A stretch of 64,000 nucleotides of DNA from Hordeum vulgare subsp. vulgare (taxonomy: Eukaryota > Streptophyta > Magnoliopsida > Poales > Poaceae). This document shows positions 33,090 through 46,400 of this stretch, piece by piece (the stretch's first letter is position 1; every line of letters begins with the position of its first letter). A program made the position numbers and the translations under genes. The notes below the pieces were generated by a model. It worked only from the letters and a program-made list of their open reading frames with translations. It was not told the DNA's origin and did not search any database. The DNA is taken from contig NC_058521.1 of assembly GCF_904849725.1 (NCBI RefSeq), positions 562,732,176 to 562,796,175 on the forward strand, written 5' to 3'.

Positions 33090-36000
33090 TGTGACAGCCC
33101 GAGACCGACACCCAGAAGATTCCCCTTCTTTCCGTTTTTGTCGTGTGTCTATTTTCTTTTGTCGCATCATCATCGCATCATGCGCATCATCTGCATTGCA
33201 TCGGCATCTCCGCGCCGCTAGTTTTCAAAACTTGCATCCGTTGTTAGTTGCCGGTTCTCGTCGTTGTCCGCTCTAAGCCCGACCGCACACGCACGCGCCT
33301 GCGGCATCGTCAAACCCTGTTTTTAAAGTGTGTGTAAAAACTTTCTTTGATCGAGGTGAAACTTGGCATGCGGTCGTGATTAGTTATAGCCAGGACGCCT
33401 GTCGAATTTCGTCGCAATCGGAGTCCGTCTGGTACCCGAACGGTCGACCGTAGCGGCACCGTCTTTGGTTATTCGTCAGACGTTCGTCGGTGTTTTAAAA
33501 ATCGTTGCCGCGCCGCCCGTTCTCCCTCTCGTCTCCGGATATCCCCTCTACACGGCCACATACCCGTTCCCGCGTGCGGAAACGTTCGAATCCGACCCCG
33601 CGGTTGGATCCGGAACGCGATTTCGGGTAACCTACCCCCTCCCCCCCCCCCCCCCCCCGTTTGTCTATATATAGACCCCACATGCCATAAATTAGACAGC
33701 CACTCCCTCTCCACCTCGTTTTCCAGGCCCCTCCTAACCCTAGCGCAGCCCCACCTCCTCTCTCCTCCCTCAGCCGCCGGGGCCCGCCCAAGCCCGCAGC
33801 CGGCCCATCGGGCCCGGATCGCCGAGCCGTCCTAGCCGGCTCCCTCTCCTCCCGTGCTGGATCACGCTGGATCCGCCCCTCTCGAGCTGCCTCGCGCCTG
33901 CGCAGCACAGCCTCACGCCTCCCGCCGGCCACTGGCCGCCGCCGGAGCGCCGCGCCCTTGCCGGAGCTCCCTGCCCATGTCCCGAGCCACTGCGCAGCAG
34001 CCTCTCGCGCCAGCCGGCCCTGCTACCGCCGCCGGTCAGCCGAGCCACGCCCAGCAGCCGGATCCGCTTTGCCCCGCCGCCGGCGCCGCTCCCGCTGGAT
34101 CCGGCCAGATCCACCGCCTCCCGGCCTCGTCGACTGCCCCGCGGCCTCGCTGGAGCATCGCCGACCTCTGCCTCGAGGTGCGCCGCCATCGCCTGGGGCT
34201 TCGTCCCGTCAGGAGGCCAGCTCTCGATCCCCCTGGCGTTGACCGCCCCGCTGCAGCCCAGACGGTAGCCGAGCCGGCCCAGCTGCACAGCTGGCCCAAG
34301 CCAGCACTCCAACAGCCGGCCCAGATCCCCTTCCGACCAGGCCGAGGCCTGCTAAGGTGAGCAGCCCCCGAGCCCTCTATTTTCGCCCCTGCACTGTTTT
34401 GCTATATTGCGCCCCAGTCGGCCCATTAGTTATTTAGGTGATTTTTCGGAATTATTTAAATTCCAGAAAAATAACCGTATTTTAAAACGCTCGTAGTTCA
34501 ATAACCGTAAGTCGGATCGCGAAGATTTAGATATGTATCTCGTGTAAAATTTCGCGTAGATTACGAATTTACAACTTGCATTTTTGTTTGATGTAGTTTT
34601 GCATGCCGAATGCCTAGATATGTGTGCTGTTTATATTGTCTTGGTCCCGCGTTATTTTTCCGCGCGTGTTCGAATAGCCCGAATGCCGTAGTATAAATGC
34701 CCATGTTTTAGGAACCTATTTTCCATGTATTTTAGATCGGTCATTGGTATTTTTGCCTGTAGGGTTTGCCGGTAGTTTATTTTTCCGTGTATAGGTTATT
34801 TATCTCGCATTTATGTGTGGCTATATTTTGTGTTGCAACCCCACATATTTTATATGCTTTCGGGGTAGAAAAATCCATGGGATTTTTTTGTGCAATTAAT
34901 TTTAGCTTTAGAGCAAGTTGGTTCGCGCGATATTTTGCCATGTTGCCCTCTTGTCATTTTCGTAGAATTTATTTCGTGCTTCGTTTGAAGGAATTGTCAA
35001 CTAGGGAGTTGTTCTTGGGTGTTTATACCAGCCCCTGGTATTTTTGGTTGCAATAGAAATGCATTTTTAGGTGTGGTTTGCTTGCTCTCAAGTTGCTAGA
35101 AATAGTGCTGATTTGGAGGAGCTGAAATATTTCTAAGTCTGGAATCTGTTATATTTTGTTGCTATCTTGTCTTGCTTGTGTCTTTTGATCTCTAGCTCTT
35201 TTGAGGTTGGTCCAATGGAGTTAGTTGTACCCCTTGTGTTTCTCTAGCATGCTGTAAATTTTCATGCCATTTGGAGTCCTGTAGCTATTGGTTTTGCTGC
35301 TGTCAATATGGCTTCAGATCAAAAACTGCACTTTCATGAGGTGTTATTTTCACTAAGTGTGAACTAGTGTGTGAGATGCCATTTTGTGTCTTCTTTCCCT
35401 AGTGATCCATGATGCCATGCTAGTTGTTGATAGTTGTTTGTAGTAGTGCTTCTTGCCCTCTTTCGTGCCATGCCTTGCTTGAGTTTATCGGAGTTGTGTA
35501 GCCGGTAGTTGCGGGGTGTAGAAAATGCTACGTGGCTGATTTTGGCAGATTGTAATGATTTCATGTTTTGCTCGTAGTTGTTGAACCGTAGCTCCGATTT
35601 GATCGTGTCCTATATGAAACTTGCTTAGAATCTCGTGTAGTTTCATTTTCTCTTGCTGTTTGTATGTTTTGAAGTGCTCGTGACCGTCGTTGCACACATA
35701 TTGTATTCATGCCATCATATCTTGCGGTGCTTGTATCTTTTGACCCGTAGCTCCATTGGAGATGTTCTTTATGTGTAGATTGCTTGAAATGACGCGTAGA
35801 ATCACGTGAACCTATTTGTTTTTCTGTTTAACAACTAATTAAATGTGTTAGTTCAGATCTGGACAGAATTGTAAATTAACTTGTGAGGTCGTCTCGGAGG
35901 TGCTATATGTCATTTCCGACCTCATTTAAAATGCCTAGATAGATAGTTTAATTGCGCTTCACCTCTTGCCATGTTTAACCACATTTAATATGGCCGTGTA

Positions 36001-37997
36001 CCTAATCGGTATAGAACTAAATAAATAAACGTGGAGTTTCGTCAATATGGTACTCGTTGCATATTGAACTTCACTTAATGTGTAGTGTTTGATTGTGTGG
36101 ATTGTCATGTCGTGACTTGCATGTATTCAGCTGCTCATGCATCATATGTGTTGTGCATCGTGTGGTGAATTCGGTGTGTTGATTTGTGTTTCCGGTTTGC
36201 TTCGTCTCGATAGAGTTCCGCAGCGTGTCGGATTGTGAGGACCCGTTCGACTACGTCGGTTCGTCTGCTTCACGGAGGCATTCTTCTTCCAAGCGGGATC
36301 TCAGGAAAGATGATCATTTCCCCAGATAGCATTACTATCATCGCCATGCTAGTATTACCGTTTCTATCGATTATGTCTCGTCGCCTACCACATGTTAAAA
36401 ATCAGCCTCTCAACAATGCCATGAAAACCTTCAACCTGTTCAACCTAGCAAACCACTGATTGGCTATGTTACTGCTTGCTTAACCCTGTTGATAGCGTTG
36501 CTAGTTGCAGGTGCAGTTGCTTCCATGTGATAACATGGGTTCCTCGTCATATCACCACATTAAATGTTATTTATTTTAATGCACCTATATACTTGGTAAA
36601 AGGTGGAAGGCTCGGCCTTTCTAGCCTGGTGTTTTGTTCCACCTTTGCCCCCTTAGTTTAGGCTACCGGTGTTATGTTCCATAATTGAGCGCTCCTAACA
36701 CGATCGGGGTTGTTACGGGGACCCCCTTGATAATTTGTTTTAGATTAAAGTTGGTCTAGCAAGGCCCAACATTGGTACTATTTGCCCAACATAATAATTC
36801 TGTTAAATTGAAATGCATAGGGAGTTAGCGCTACCCGAGGAGTAATTTCACATAATACAGGTGGGCCAGTGCTGTTGGTGCTGGTCCAAAACTAGAGCCG
36901 TTTGCGGGGCCAACCCGGGGCAACTCGGGAGATTTCTATCAGGCCACCGTACACTGTGCTTATCTGTCATGTCCTGAGAACGAGAGACGCGGCTCCTATC
37001 AGGATCGTCGACACGTCAGGCGGCCTTGCTGGATTAGTTTTACCTTTGACGAGATATCTTGTGCATCGGGATTCCGGTGATGCTTTGGGTAATCTCAGAG
37101 TTGAGGTTTTCCACTAGGGAATCCGACGAGATCGTGAGCTTCGTGGTTGAGGATTTCTATGCGGCTTGTGGTAATTTGTGATGGACTAGTTGGAGCACCC
37201 ATGCAGGGTTAAATCTTTTCGAAAAGCCGTGCCCGTAGTTATGTGGCAACGTGGAAACTTTGTTTAACACTCGTTCTAGATAACTTGAAGTTAACTTAAT
37301 TAAAACTTGCCAACTATGTGCATAACCGTGACTGTCTCTTTCGTGAGTTCCTTCTCCGATCGAGGACGGTGGGGTTATGTCTGACGTAGGTAGGTGTTCA
37401 CGATCATTTATTTGATCAACAGTAGTTCACGTCCGCTATGCGTAGATCTTCCCTCTCTTATTTCTGGTACTCGTAAGTGTAGCCACCTAATATATGCTTA
37501 GCCGCTGCTGCAACCTCACCACTTAACCATACCTGACCCATTAAGCTTTGCTAGTCTTGATACCTTTGGAAATGAGATTGCTGAGTCCCTTGTGGCTCAC
37601 AGATTACTACAACACCAGTTGCAGGTACAGGTAAAGGGTACTTGACGCGAGCGCGTTGATTGTTCATTTGGAGTTGCTTCTTCTTCTTCTTCTTCTTCAT
37701 CGATCTAGGATGGGTTCCAGGCCGGCAGCCTGGGATAGCAAGGATGGACGTCGTTCTTCTTTTCTCGTTTGTTTTCATCCGTAGTCGGACCCTGCTCTTA
37801 CTCTTGATGATTATGTAATGTACTGATGTGACTCTGATGTAGCTTGTGGCGAGTGTAAGCCAACTCTATATATATCTCTTCTGTTCAGTACATGTACTTG
37901 TGACAATATCCATTCTTGCGACACGACGAGATGCGCTTCTATCCCTAACGAGGCCCTCGTGGCAAATTGAGGATAGGGTCGCATCTTGGGCGTGACA
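33090..37997 (+). repeat. 3' LTR of the LARD
   Basis: 4908 bp, collinear with the 5' LTR. It differs by scattered substitutions, small indels (such as 'tctgctccgccc' missing near 34280) and a C homopolymer at 33641-33658 that the 5' copy lacks. A stretch of about 500 bp in the middle shows no difference from the 5' copy. TATA box at 33665-33674. Confidence 0.9.
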
Positions 37998-38002
37998 CAT
38001 TA

Positions 38003-40460
38003 CTACTTTGTATCTTTTGGCATCAATATTATGAACATGTGTATCACTACGATCGAGATTCAATAAACCATTGAAGGTATTTATTCAAGCAAATAGAATA
38101 ACCATTATTCTCTTTAAATGAATAATCCTATTGCAATAAACACGATCTAATCATGTTCATGCTCAACGCAAACACCAAATAACAATTATTTAAGTTTAAC
38201 ATTGATCTCGATGGTAGAGGGAGTGTGCGATGTTTGATCACCTAAACCTTGGAATTACTTCCAACACACATCATCACCTCACCCTTGCTAGTATCTGTTT
38301 AATCCGTAGCTATAATTTCAAGTTACTAACACTTAGCAACTGAACCGGTATCTAATACCCTGGCGCTACTAGGAGTACTAGTAAGGTACACATCAATATC
38401 ATGTATATGCAATATACTTTTGTCAACTTTGCCAACCTTCTCATCTACCAAGTATCTATGGTAGTTCCGCTTCAGTGACCGTTCCCCACATAACAGAAGC
38501 ACTTAGTCTCGGGTTTGGGTTTCCACCTTGGGTTTCTTCACTAGAGCAACAACTGGTTTGCCGTTTCATGAAGGATCCCTTCTTGCCCTTGCCCTTCTTG
38601 AAACTAGTGGTTTTCCTAACCATCAACAATTGATGCTCCTACTTGATTTCTACTTTCGCAGTGTCAAACATTGTGAATAGCTCAAGGATCATCATATGTA
38701 TCCCTGATATGTTATAGTTCATCACGAAGCTCTAGTAGCTTGGTGGCAGTGACTTTGAAGAACCATCACTATCTCATCTGGAAGATTAACTCCCACTCGA
38801 TTCAAGCGATTGTAGAACTCAGACAATATGAGCACATGCTCAACGATTGAGATTTTTGCCCTTACTTTGTAGACAAAGAATCTTGTCGAAGGTCTCATAC
38901 CTCTCAACAAGGGCACGAGCATGAAATCCCAATTTCATCTCTTGGAACATCTCATATGTTCCGTGGCATTCAAAACGTCTTTGGCGCCTCAATTCTAAGT
39001 CGTTAAGCATTACGCACTGAACTATCATGTAATCATCAAAAACGTGTATGTTAGATGTTCGCAACATCCACAGATAACGCTCGAGGTTCAGCACACCAAG
39101 CGGTGCATTAAGAACATAAGCCTTCTGCGCAGCAATGAGGACAATCCTCAGTTTACGTACCTAGTCCGCATAATTGCTACTATCATCTTTGAACTAAATT
39201 TTCTCTAAGAACATATCAAAAAAAATAGAGCTACAACGCAAGCTACAACATAATTTGCAAAGACCTTTTGACTATGTTCATGATAATTGAGTTTAGCTAA
39301 TCATATTACTAATAAATCCCACTCAAATAGACATCCCTCTAGTCATTCGAGTGGCGCATGATCCAAATCCACTAACTCAAGTCCGATCATCACGTGAGTT
39401 GAGTATAGTTTCAGTGGTGAACATCTCCATGTTAATCATATCAACTATATGATTCATGCTCAACCTTTCGGTCTCTTGTGTTCCGAGGCCATGTCTGTAC
39501 TTGCTAGGCTCGTCAAGTTTAACCCGAGTGTTCCGCGTGTGCAACTGTTTTGCACCCGTTGTATGTGAAAGTTGAGTCTATCACACCTGATCATCACGTG
39601 GTGTCTCAAAACAACGAACTGTCGCAACGGTGCACAGTTGGGGAGAACACAATTTTATCTTGAAATTATAGTGAGGGGTCACCTTATAATTCTACCGTCC
39701 TTCTAAGCAAAATAAGGTGCATAAAAGGATTAACATCACATGCAAATCATAAGTGACATGATATAGCCATGATCTTGTGCTTCTTGATCACCATCACCAA
39801 AGCACCGGCATGATATTTATCGTCACCAGCGCCACACCATGATCTCCATCATTGTGCCACCATCGAGGTTGTCGTGCTATCTATGATATTACTACTAAAG
39901 CTACTACCTAGAAATATAGTAAACGCATCTACAAGCACAAACGTTAGTTTAAAGACAACCCTATGGCTCCTGCCCGTTGCCGTAGCATCGACGTGCAAGT
40001 CGATATTTAACTATTACAACATGATCATCTCATACATCCAATACATCATATCATGTCTTTGGCCATATCACATCACGTGCATACCCTGCAAAAACAAGTT
40101 AGACATCATCTAATTTGTTGTTGCATGTTTTACGTGGCAGCTATGGGTATCTAGTATGATCGCATCTTACTTACGCAAAGCCACAACGGTGATATGCAAA
40201 TTTCTATTTAACCTTCTCCAAGGACCGCCTCGGTCAAATCCGATTCAACTAAAGTTGAAGAAATAGACACCCACCGGTCATCTTTATGCAACAAGTTGCA
40301 TGTCAATCAATGAAACCGGTCTCTCGTAAGCGTACGAGTAAGGTTGGTCCGGGCCGCTTCAATCCAACTATACAGCCGAATCAAGAAAAGACTAAGGAGG
40401 GCAGAAAATTGAACATCAACGCCCACAAACACTTTTACTCGAGATATCATCTAGGCATGA
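38003..40460 (-). pseudogene. Gag and GAG-pre-integrase remnants of the minus-strand Copia element
   Basis: Minus-strand pieces: MLNLERYLWMLRTSNIHVFD and RRFECHGTYEMFQEMKLGFH (38840-39094), then KISIVEHVLILSEFYNRLNR and VGVNLPDEIVMVLQS (38722-38860), the Copia gag core. Next to the LARD, MNLDRSDTHVHNIDAKRYK (38003-38063) continues at 24969 past the LARD into the pre-integrase region. The stretch 39100-40460 shows only leader-like sequence and no readable domain. Heavily frameshifted. Confidence 0.8.
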
Positions 40461-40479
40461 ACCAAGCTCATGATGCCAC
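40460..40479 (-). other. Degenerate primer-binding site of the minus-strand Copia element
   Basis: After the LTR end the minus strand reads GTGGCATCATGAGCTTGG; intact family members have TGGTATCAGAGC here. At least two changes show decay. Confidence 0.6.
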
Positions 40480-42284
40480 TGTTGGGGAACGTCGCATGGG
40501 AAACAAAAAAATTCCCACGCACACGCAATACCTATCCATGGTGATGATCATCTACGAGAGGGGAGAGTGCATCTACGTACCCTTGTAGATGGCTAAGTCG
40601 AAGCGTATATAACGCGGTTGATGTAGTGGAACATCTTCGTGATCCAAATCGCAGCCCGTCCCGCGATCTCATCAGGATCCGTCCCGCGATCCCATGACGA
40701 TGCATCCCGATCTAGTGCCGAACGGACGACACCTCCGCGTTCAGCACACATATAGCTCGATGACGATCTCCGCCTTCTTGATCCAGCAAGAGGGGCGGAG
40801 AGGTAGATGAGTTCTCTAGCACGGCGGCGTGGTGGTGGTCGTGGTGAAACTACTCCAGCACGACTTCGCCTAAGCATCGCTGAAACTAGACTAGAGGAGA
40901 AACAAATCTAGAGAGAGAGGGCAACACGTGGCTGTTTTTCTGTGTCTCAAAAATCCTCAATACCTCTAGTATATAGAGGAGGGAGGGAGTGGAAGAGGCA
41001 GCCTCAAACCCTCAAGGTTTGGCCGAAATTGGAGGTGGAGGAATCCTACTCCAATCCTACTAGGAGTAGGATTCCTCCTTTCCACTTGGAAACCCTTTCC
41101 ACCTTTGGGTTATTTTGGCTCTCAAACCTCATGGACCTTAGTGGGAGCTGATGTCAGCCCACAAGGGGCTGGTTTGTATCCTCCCACATCCCATAAGTCC
41201 CGTCGGGGCGTGACACCCCTCCAGATGGTCCCGAGTACCCTCCCGGCACTCCCCGTACAGTACCGATGAACCCGAAACTCCAAAACAGGACTTCCTATAT
41301 ATCAATATTTACCTCCGGACCATTCCGGAGCTCCTCGTGACGTCCGGGATCTCATCCGGGACTCCGAACAACTTTCGGTTACCAACACCTATAACTCAAC
41401 TATACTGAAACGTCACCGAACCTTAAGTGTGCACACCCTGCATGTTCGAGAACTATGCAGACATGACCGAGACACCTCTACGATCAATAACCAATAGCGG
41501 GACCTGGATGCCCATATTGGCTCTTACATATTCTACGAAGATCTTTATTGGTCGAACCTCTGTATCAAGGATTCAGTTAATCCCGTATGATGTTCCCTTT
41601 GTCCTTCGGTATGTTACTTGCCTGAGATTCGATCGTCGGTATCTCCATATCTAGTTCTATCTGTTTACCGGCAAGTCTATTTACTCGTTCTGTAATACAA
41701 GATCCCGCAACTAACTCCTTAGTCACATTGCTTGCAAGGCTTGTTGTGATGTTGTATTACCGAGTGGGCCCCGAGACACCTCTCCGTCACACGGAGTGAC
41801 AAATCCCAGTATTGATCCATGCCAACCCAACAGACACCTTTGGAGATACCTGTAGAGCACCTTTATAGTCACCCAGTTATGTTGCGATGTTTGATACACA
41901 CAAGGTATTCCTACGGTGTCCGGGAGTTGCATGATCTCATGGTCATAGGAACAGATACATTGACATGCAAAAAACAGTAGCAATAAACTGACACAATCAT
42001 ATGCTACATTTATAGTTTGGGTCTTGTCCATCACATCATTCTCCTAATGATGTGATCCCGTTATCAAGTGACAACACTTGCCTATGGCCAGGAAACCTTG
42101 ACCATCTTTGATCAACGAACTAGTCAACTAGAGGCTCACTATGGACAGTGTGTTGTCTATGTATCCACACATGTATTTGAGTTTCCAATCAATACAATTC
42201 TAGCATGGATAATAAACGATTATCATGAATAAGGAAATATAATAATAACTAATTTATTATTGCCTCTACGGCATATTTCCAACA
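40480..42284 (-). repeat. 5' LTR of the minus-strand Copia element, complete
   Basis: 1805 bp, minus-strand start TGTTGGAAATATGCCGTAGA at 42284 and end CGACGTTCCCCAACA at 40480. It is the full-length reference for the solo LTR at 3869-5692 and the split LTR at 19804-22406. Right flank is CCTCC. Confidence 0.93.
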
Positions 42285-42441
42285 CCTCCTCCTCCGGGTC
42301 GTCCACCTGCATGGCCTCCAACTGCTCCTCCACCTGCTGCTCTTGCTCCTCCTGCCGCCGCTCCTCCCCCTGCTCCGTCTCCGGCGAGTCCGGAGGAAGA
42401 CCCGCAGCGATGCGGGCGGCACTTCGGAGTAAGGTGCGCAT
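42285..42441 (-). pseudogene. Unrecognised Glu/Gln-rich ORF, cut by the Copia insertion
   Basis: Minus strand from ATG 42439-42441: MRTLLRSAARIAAGLPPDSP, then a run of Glu and Gln (EERRQEEQEQQVEEQLEA), running straight into the Copia LTR at 42284. 'aaccctagctcatccgcc' upstream looks like a cereal 5' leader. GC content is far above the neighbouring DNA. It may be the 5' end of a gene whose remainder is left of the nest, or a transposon ORF. No domain recognised. Confidence 0.35.
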
Positions 42442-42599
42442 AGGTGGTGATGAGCCGCCGGACCATCCAGACGGAGAAGGAAGTGTGAGATGAGCAGCAA
42501 CTTGGGTGACGGCGAAGAGAGGGAGGAGGCGGATGAGCTAGGGTTGGGTGTCGTCGTCAAAACCAGCAGATCTCGGGTAGGGGGTCCCAAACTATGAAG

Positions 42600-43280
42600 C
42601 TTGGATCGATGGGTTACAAGAGAGAGGGGAGACGATGATATGTCGGCATCCTGTTGTCCGCCTTAGTCACAAGCTAGTGACAGCGGGACGTGGCCTTGCA
42701 CACAATGACGGCTTGTGGTTTTGCCTTGGATCTCCAGATATACTTCCAACATTCACTTGTGATTGAGGCGTGTGATCTCCAAAGCGTCTTTAATGTGAGA
42801 TTTTAGCGGTATGTGTGTTGTTGTCGGCTGTATGCATTGTAGTTGTGTAGATGTCAGATGTGCCCTTGTTGATGTGTTTGTATCTTCTTAATATTTTATT
42901 TTAAACCAATAAAATCTATCCTTTATCAAAACAAAAGATAAATTTTATGATGATCGTTAAACAGGCAGCTTTCAGTTCAGTATGAAGAACGATAAGGTGA
43001 CAAAACAAGCATACCAAAACAACTACCATATAGATAATTTAAGGGTATCCATAATGCAAGCATCGGGAGAAAGCGGCCATCACCATGCATATATATGTAA
43101 CTAGATCGTGATCAGCATCATTGCAGAGAGCCTAAATGGGTACATCTCCATCCCTTTTAACTTGTTGTTCTGAGTTCTGACGGTGTTGTCCCAAATGACA
43201 GAAACTGAAACACCCACTCCTTTCCTGAAAACTAGGTAAAAGATCCATAAGATATAGGCAGGCGTAGAACTGCAGAACAG
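42600..43280. other. Intergenic DNA between the Copia LTR and the NLR gene
   Basis: At 42600-42940 the plus strand ends with 'aaccaataaaatctatcc' and an A-rich tail, which resembles the 3' end of a LINE or an expressed gene, but no coding part is recognisable. From 42960 to 43280 nothing is recognised; this could include the NLR 3' untranslated region. Confidence 0.3.
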
Positions 43281-43488
43281 TCATTTAAAACTTCGCTTGT
43301 GGCTAGAACAAAGATTAGTTCTTTGTAGTAAGTCATTAGCTAGGTAGCAAAACAAAATATGGTGCCTTGGACAGGTAGACGAACTTGAAACGGTATGGTT
43401 CCTATGAAACAAACAGAGTAGGAGGGAGGGCAAGGGAGGAAGGGAGATTTGCACGTACCAGCTGCTAGCTCCTGAGCCAGAGGATAAG

Positions 43489-46400
43489 TTATTCCCTGGC
43501 AAAAAAGAAGTCGTAATTCGAAAGATGGATTCCAAGACGAGGTTGGCTTGGGTGCATGTTTAGCGCACTCCTCAAGGCAGATGCGGCGCTTTCCTTTTCG
43601 TATTCCAGAGCAGCGGCGCAACCGATTTGCGCAGACAAATGTTTAAGCGCTAACAAGTGCTCAATGCCGGCGGGTGCGGCCTCGCTCTGCTTCCATCCAT
43701 GGGCATTGAACTTGAGCTGGAGTTCCCAGAGCTTGGGCATTGCACCAGCCAGGAAGTTCAGGTACGAAGCGCTCCTTAACCGGAGATGGAAGCGCTTTAG
43801 AGCAGGGAATGCTCCTCCCCCGTATATGGAAATCCTTTCACTAGTGTCTTTGCAGATTACTAAATCGAGGTGAGTGAGGACGGGCAACTCCGCAAGGATA
43901 CCAACACTATCATTTAGTAGCACATCGATGTGGCATCGTAGCTCGTCAAGGTTACGGAGTTGTCCCATCCATGTAGGCACCTTGGAAAACGGACAGTGCC
44001 GTGACAACAAAAGTCTCTGGAGGCAATACGGAGTGGGGGGAGGAGACAGTGGCATCAAACCATCCATGCAACCCTTGATATCGACATTCAACTCCTCGAG
44101 GCTACAAAGTCTTCCCAAAGAAGAGCATAGAGCAGCCATTTGCACCCCGCTGACATTCAGAGAGAACTCACGCCATGGGATAAATACATACCTCAAATTT
44201 GTCAGCTCTTGGAGGCCCCTGATATTATCTGGTGTGTCCGCAGAAAAGTTACGAATAAATAAGTATCGTAGGGATTTCAGGTTGGAAATGGCATTAGGTA
44301 GCCTGGTTGGAACACTCAGATACATCAACCGTGGCAGATGAACTATATCTGATGGAAAACTGCCACAGCTATACAGATCAAGTGTTTCCAAGTGTTGTAG
44401 CATTCTAATCTGCGTTGGAAGCTGGCATGAACCAGTGGATCCAATGCATAAATACCTTAGCTGATGCAGTTTACACAGCCCGGTGAGGTCAATTGTACCA
44501 TTATTGGTGTCAATAAAAAGGACACGGAGGAATCTGAACTCGGACAGAGGAGGTGTATAATCAGATCTCCCAAATAACATAAACGACCGAACTTTGGACA
44601 TATCAATCTTCTTCAATATTTTCCGACCATTACAGCGGATGGAAAGCCGACGGGCCTTGTAATCGAGTCTCATATTGGCTCGTGGGTCATCAATTATTAC
44701 GAAAAAATTCTCTTCCGCGGACTTCACCAAGATAAGATCAAGCATCATATCATGTACTCTACAATATGTAGCTGACCCTCCATTGTCAGAACCTACGGGT
44801 TGAATAAGGCTTCTATTCACAAGCTCATTGAAATAATTTCTTGCAACCTTCTCAACATCTTGTCCATTTTCCTTACTGATAAACCCTTCAGCTATCCATT
44901 GACGTTCCAGATTAGACCTCTCTATTGGGTAGTCCTCTGGGTACATACCAAGATACAACAAGCATGTCTTGAGATGACAAGGAAGATCTTTGTAGCTCAG
45001 GTTTAAGATTTGCCTCATTTCATTCAAGGTGTAGTTTGTTCCTGAGCCCAAAGAATTCCTTACATGCTCCCACCTCTCCTTTTGCATGGTACCTTCACTG
45101 GCTAGCATACTAGATATACTAATAAGTGCAAGAGGCAAACCGCCACATTTTTTGAGAATTTCAACAGAAACATCTCTAAGATGGTGAGGGCAGGATTCTT
45201 CCGATCCAAATATCCTGTAAAAAAACAATCTTCTTGAGTCTCTATCGCCAAGGGGCTTCATTTCAAAAATGACATCAGCTTGATCGGAGCAACATGTCGT
45301 AGCCACATCCTGAATTCTTGTAGTTGTTATTAGTCGGCTGCCAAGATTGTTTTCTGGGAAAGCATGTTTAATAACACGCCATGCATATACATCCCATATA
45401 TCATCAACTATGATCAAGTACCTAACAATAAATTCACCATATAGTGTTAAGTCCAATAGCATATACTTTTTAAGAAGTGTTATAAGATGAAAGTAGAGAG
45501 AAAATCAATTCATTCATTCAAATGTAAGTTATGATCAAAGAATAAAAGAGCACACTAGTTTGACTGTATTACCTAACCAATGAACGTTACGAAAAAAACA
45601 TGTATAAATTGAATTCTTGAACATTTTCTGTTTAATAAGGGTCCCGATATTCACCACATGTGTGAAATATTAGACATTCGTCCACACACCTTGTGTGGAA
45701 TACCCAGGAGGTAGCCCACACGGTCATGTGTCGGCGAAACATTCGAACTGCCTACACGTGTGGGCGCAGCTACTTCGTGCCACACGCCCAACAACAACTA
45801 TTCACCCCCCCTGCATATGGCACGAAGCAAAATCTACCCACATGCCCTGGTGCAACAACTTTAGTTACCTGAAGGATAGCAACTTCAGTTACCCAGGAGA
45901 TGGCAACTTTAGTTATCTGAAATGGCTACTGTAGTTGTAAAGCATGACAACTTCTCTGTTTTGGTTAACTAGAGTTGCGGTGTCTAATTAACAGTAGTTG
46001 ACATGTGTGGTTTACTACTTGCCACATGTAGTCAGACAATAGTTGCCATGTGTAAAACTAGTTGTCACGCGTGGTCCAACCATAATTGCCATGCATGGTT
46101 AACCGTATTTGCCATGTGTGATTACCTAGTTGCCACATACGCGCAACTGTAGTTCAATCTAGCACCGCACGAGCGTTGTGTGGGCGAAGAGGAATTCATC
46201 CACACGCGCGTGGACTAGGTGGTGACTGTGTGGGCAGAAATTGGATCGAACACACGGCGCAGCTAGCGAACGCTCTAATGCCCACACAACATGCTATGCC
46301 TACGTGGCACTGAAATTCCAACAAATTCCTTCAAGATTCTGCAAAACATACTAGACGGAGATCAATGCATGTGGGCCAAGTACAGATATGCCACACGTGT

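Larger units (their letters stand above)
24975..37997 (+). mobile_element. Complete Sukkula-type LARD (large retrotransposon derivative)
   Basis: 13,023 bp with two LTRs of 4916 and 4908 bp (TGTGACAGCCC to GGGCGTGACA), a 3199-bp internal domain and a perfect duplication CATTA (24970-24974 and 37998-38002). A primer site (29894) and a purine tract (33082-33088) are in place. No gag or pol domain is present in any frame, so it depends on proteins from another gypsy element. LTR and internal sizes fit the LARD group described from barley and relatives. It sits in the integrase part of the old Copia element; the host frame resumes exactly at 38003. Direction is set by primer site and purine tract positions. 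Confidence 0.9.
19804..42284 (-). mobile_element. Old minus-strand Copia element hosting three insertions
   Basis: Minus-strand 5' LTR at 40480-42284, degenerate primer site, gag and GAG-pre-integrase remnants (38003-40460), then, past the LARD, integrase, RT and RNase H remnants (22422-24974), polypurine tract (22407-22421) and the 3' LTR (22406 leftwards). The 3' LTR is split by a solo gypsy LTR (20043-21654) and by the plus-strand Copia element whose end is at 19803; about 0.8 kb of that LTR must lie left of the window. Its reading frames are broken many times, in keeping with the greatest age in the nest. Confidence 0.88.

Noticed and set aside
43340..43621. Second exon or integrated domain at the NLR C-terminus
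   Set aside because: The overlapping minus-strand frame is a shadow; the main frame ends in TAA at 43489-43491, and no domain such as a heavy-metal-associated fold is seen.
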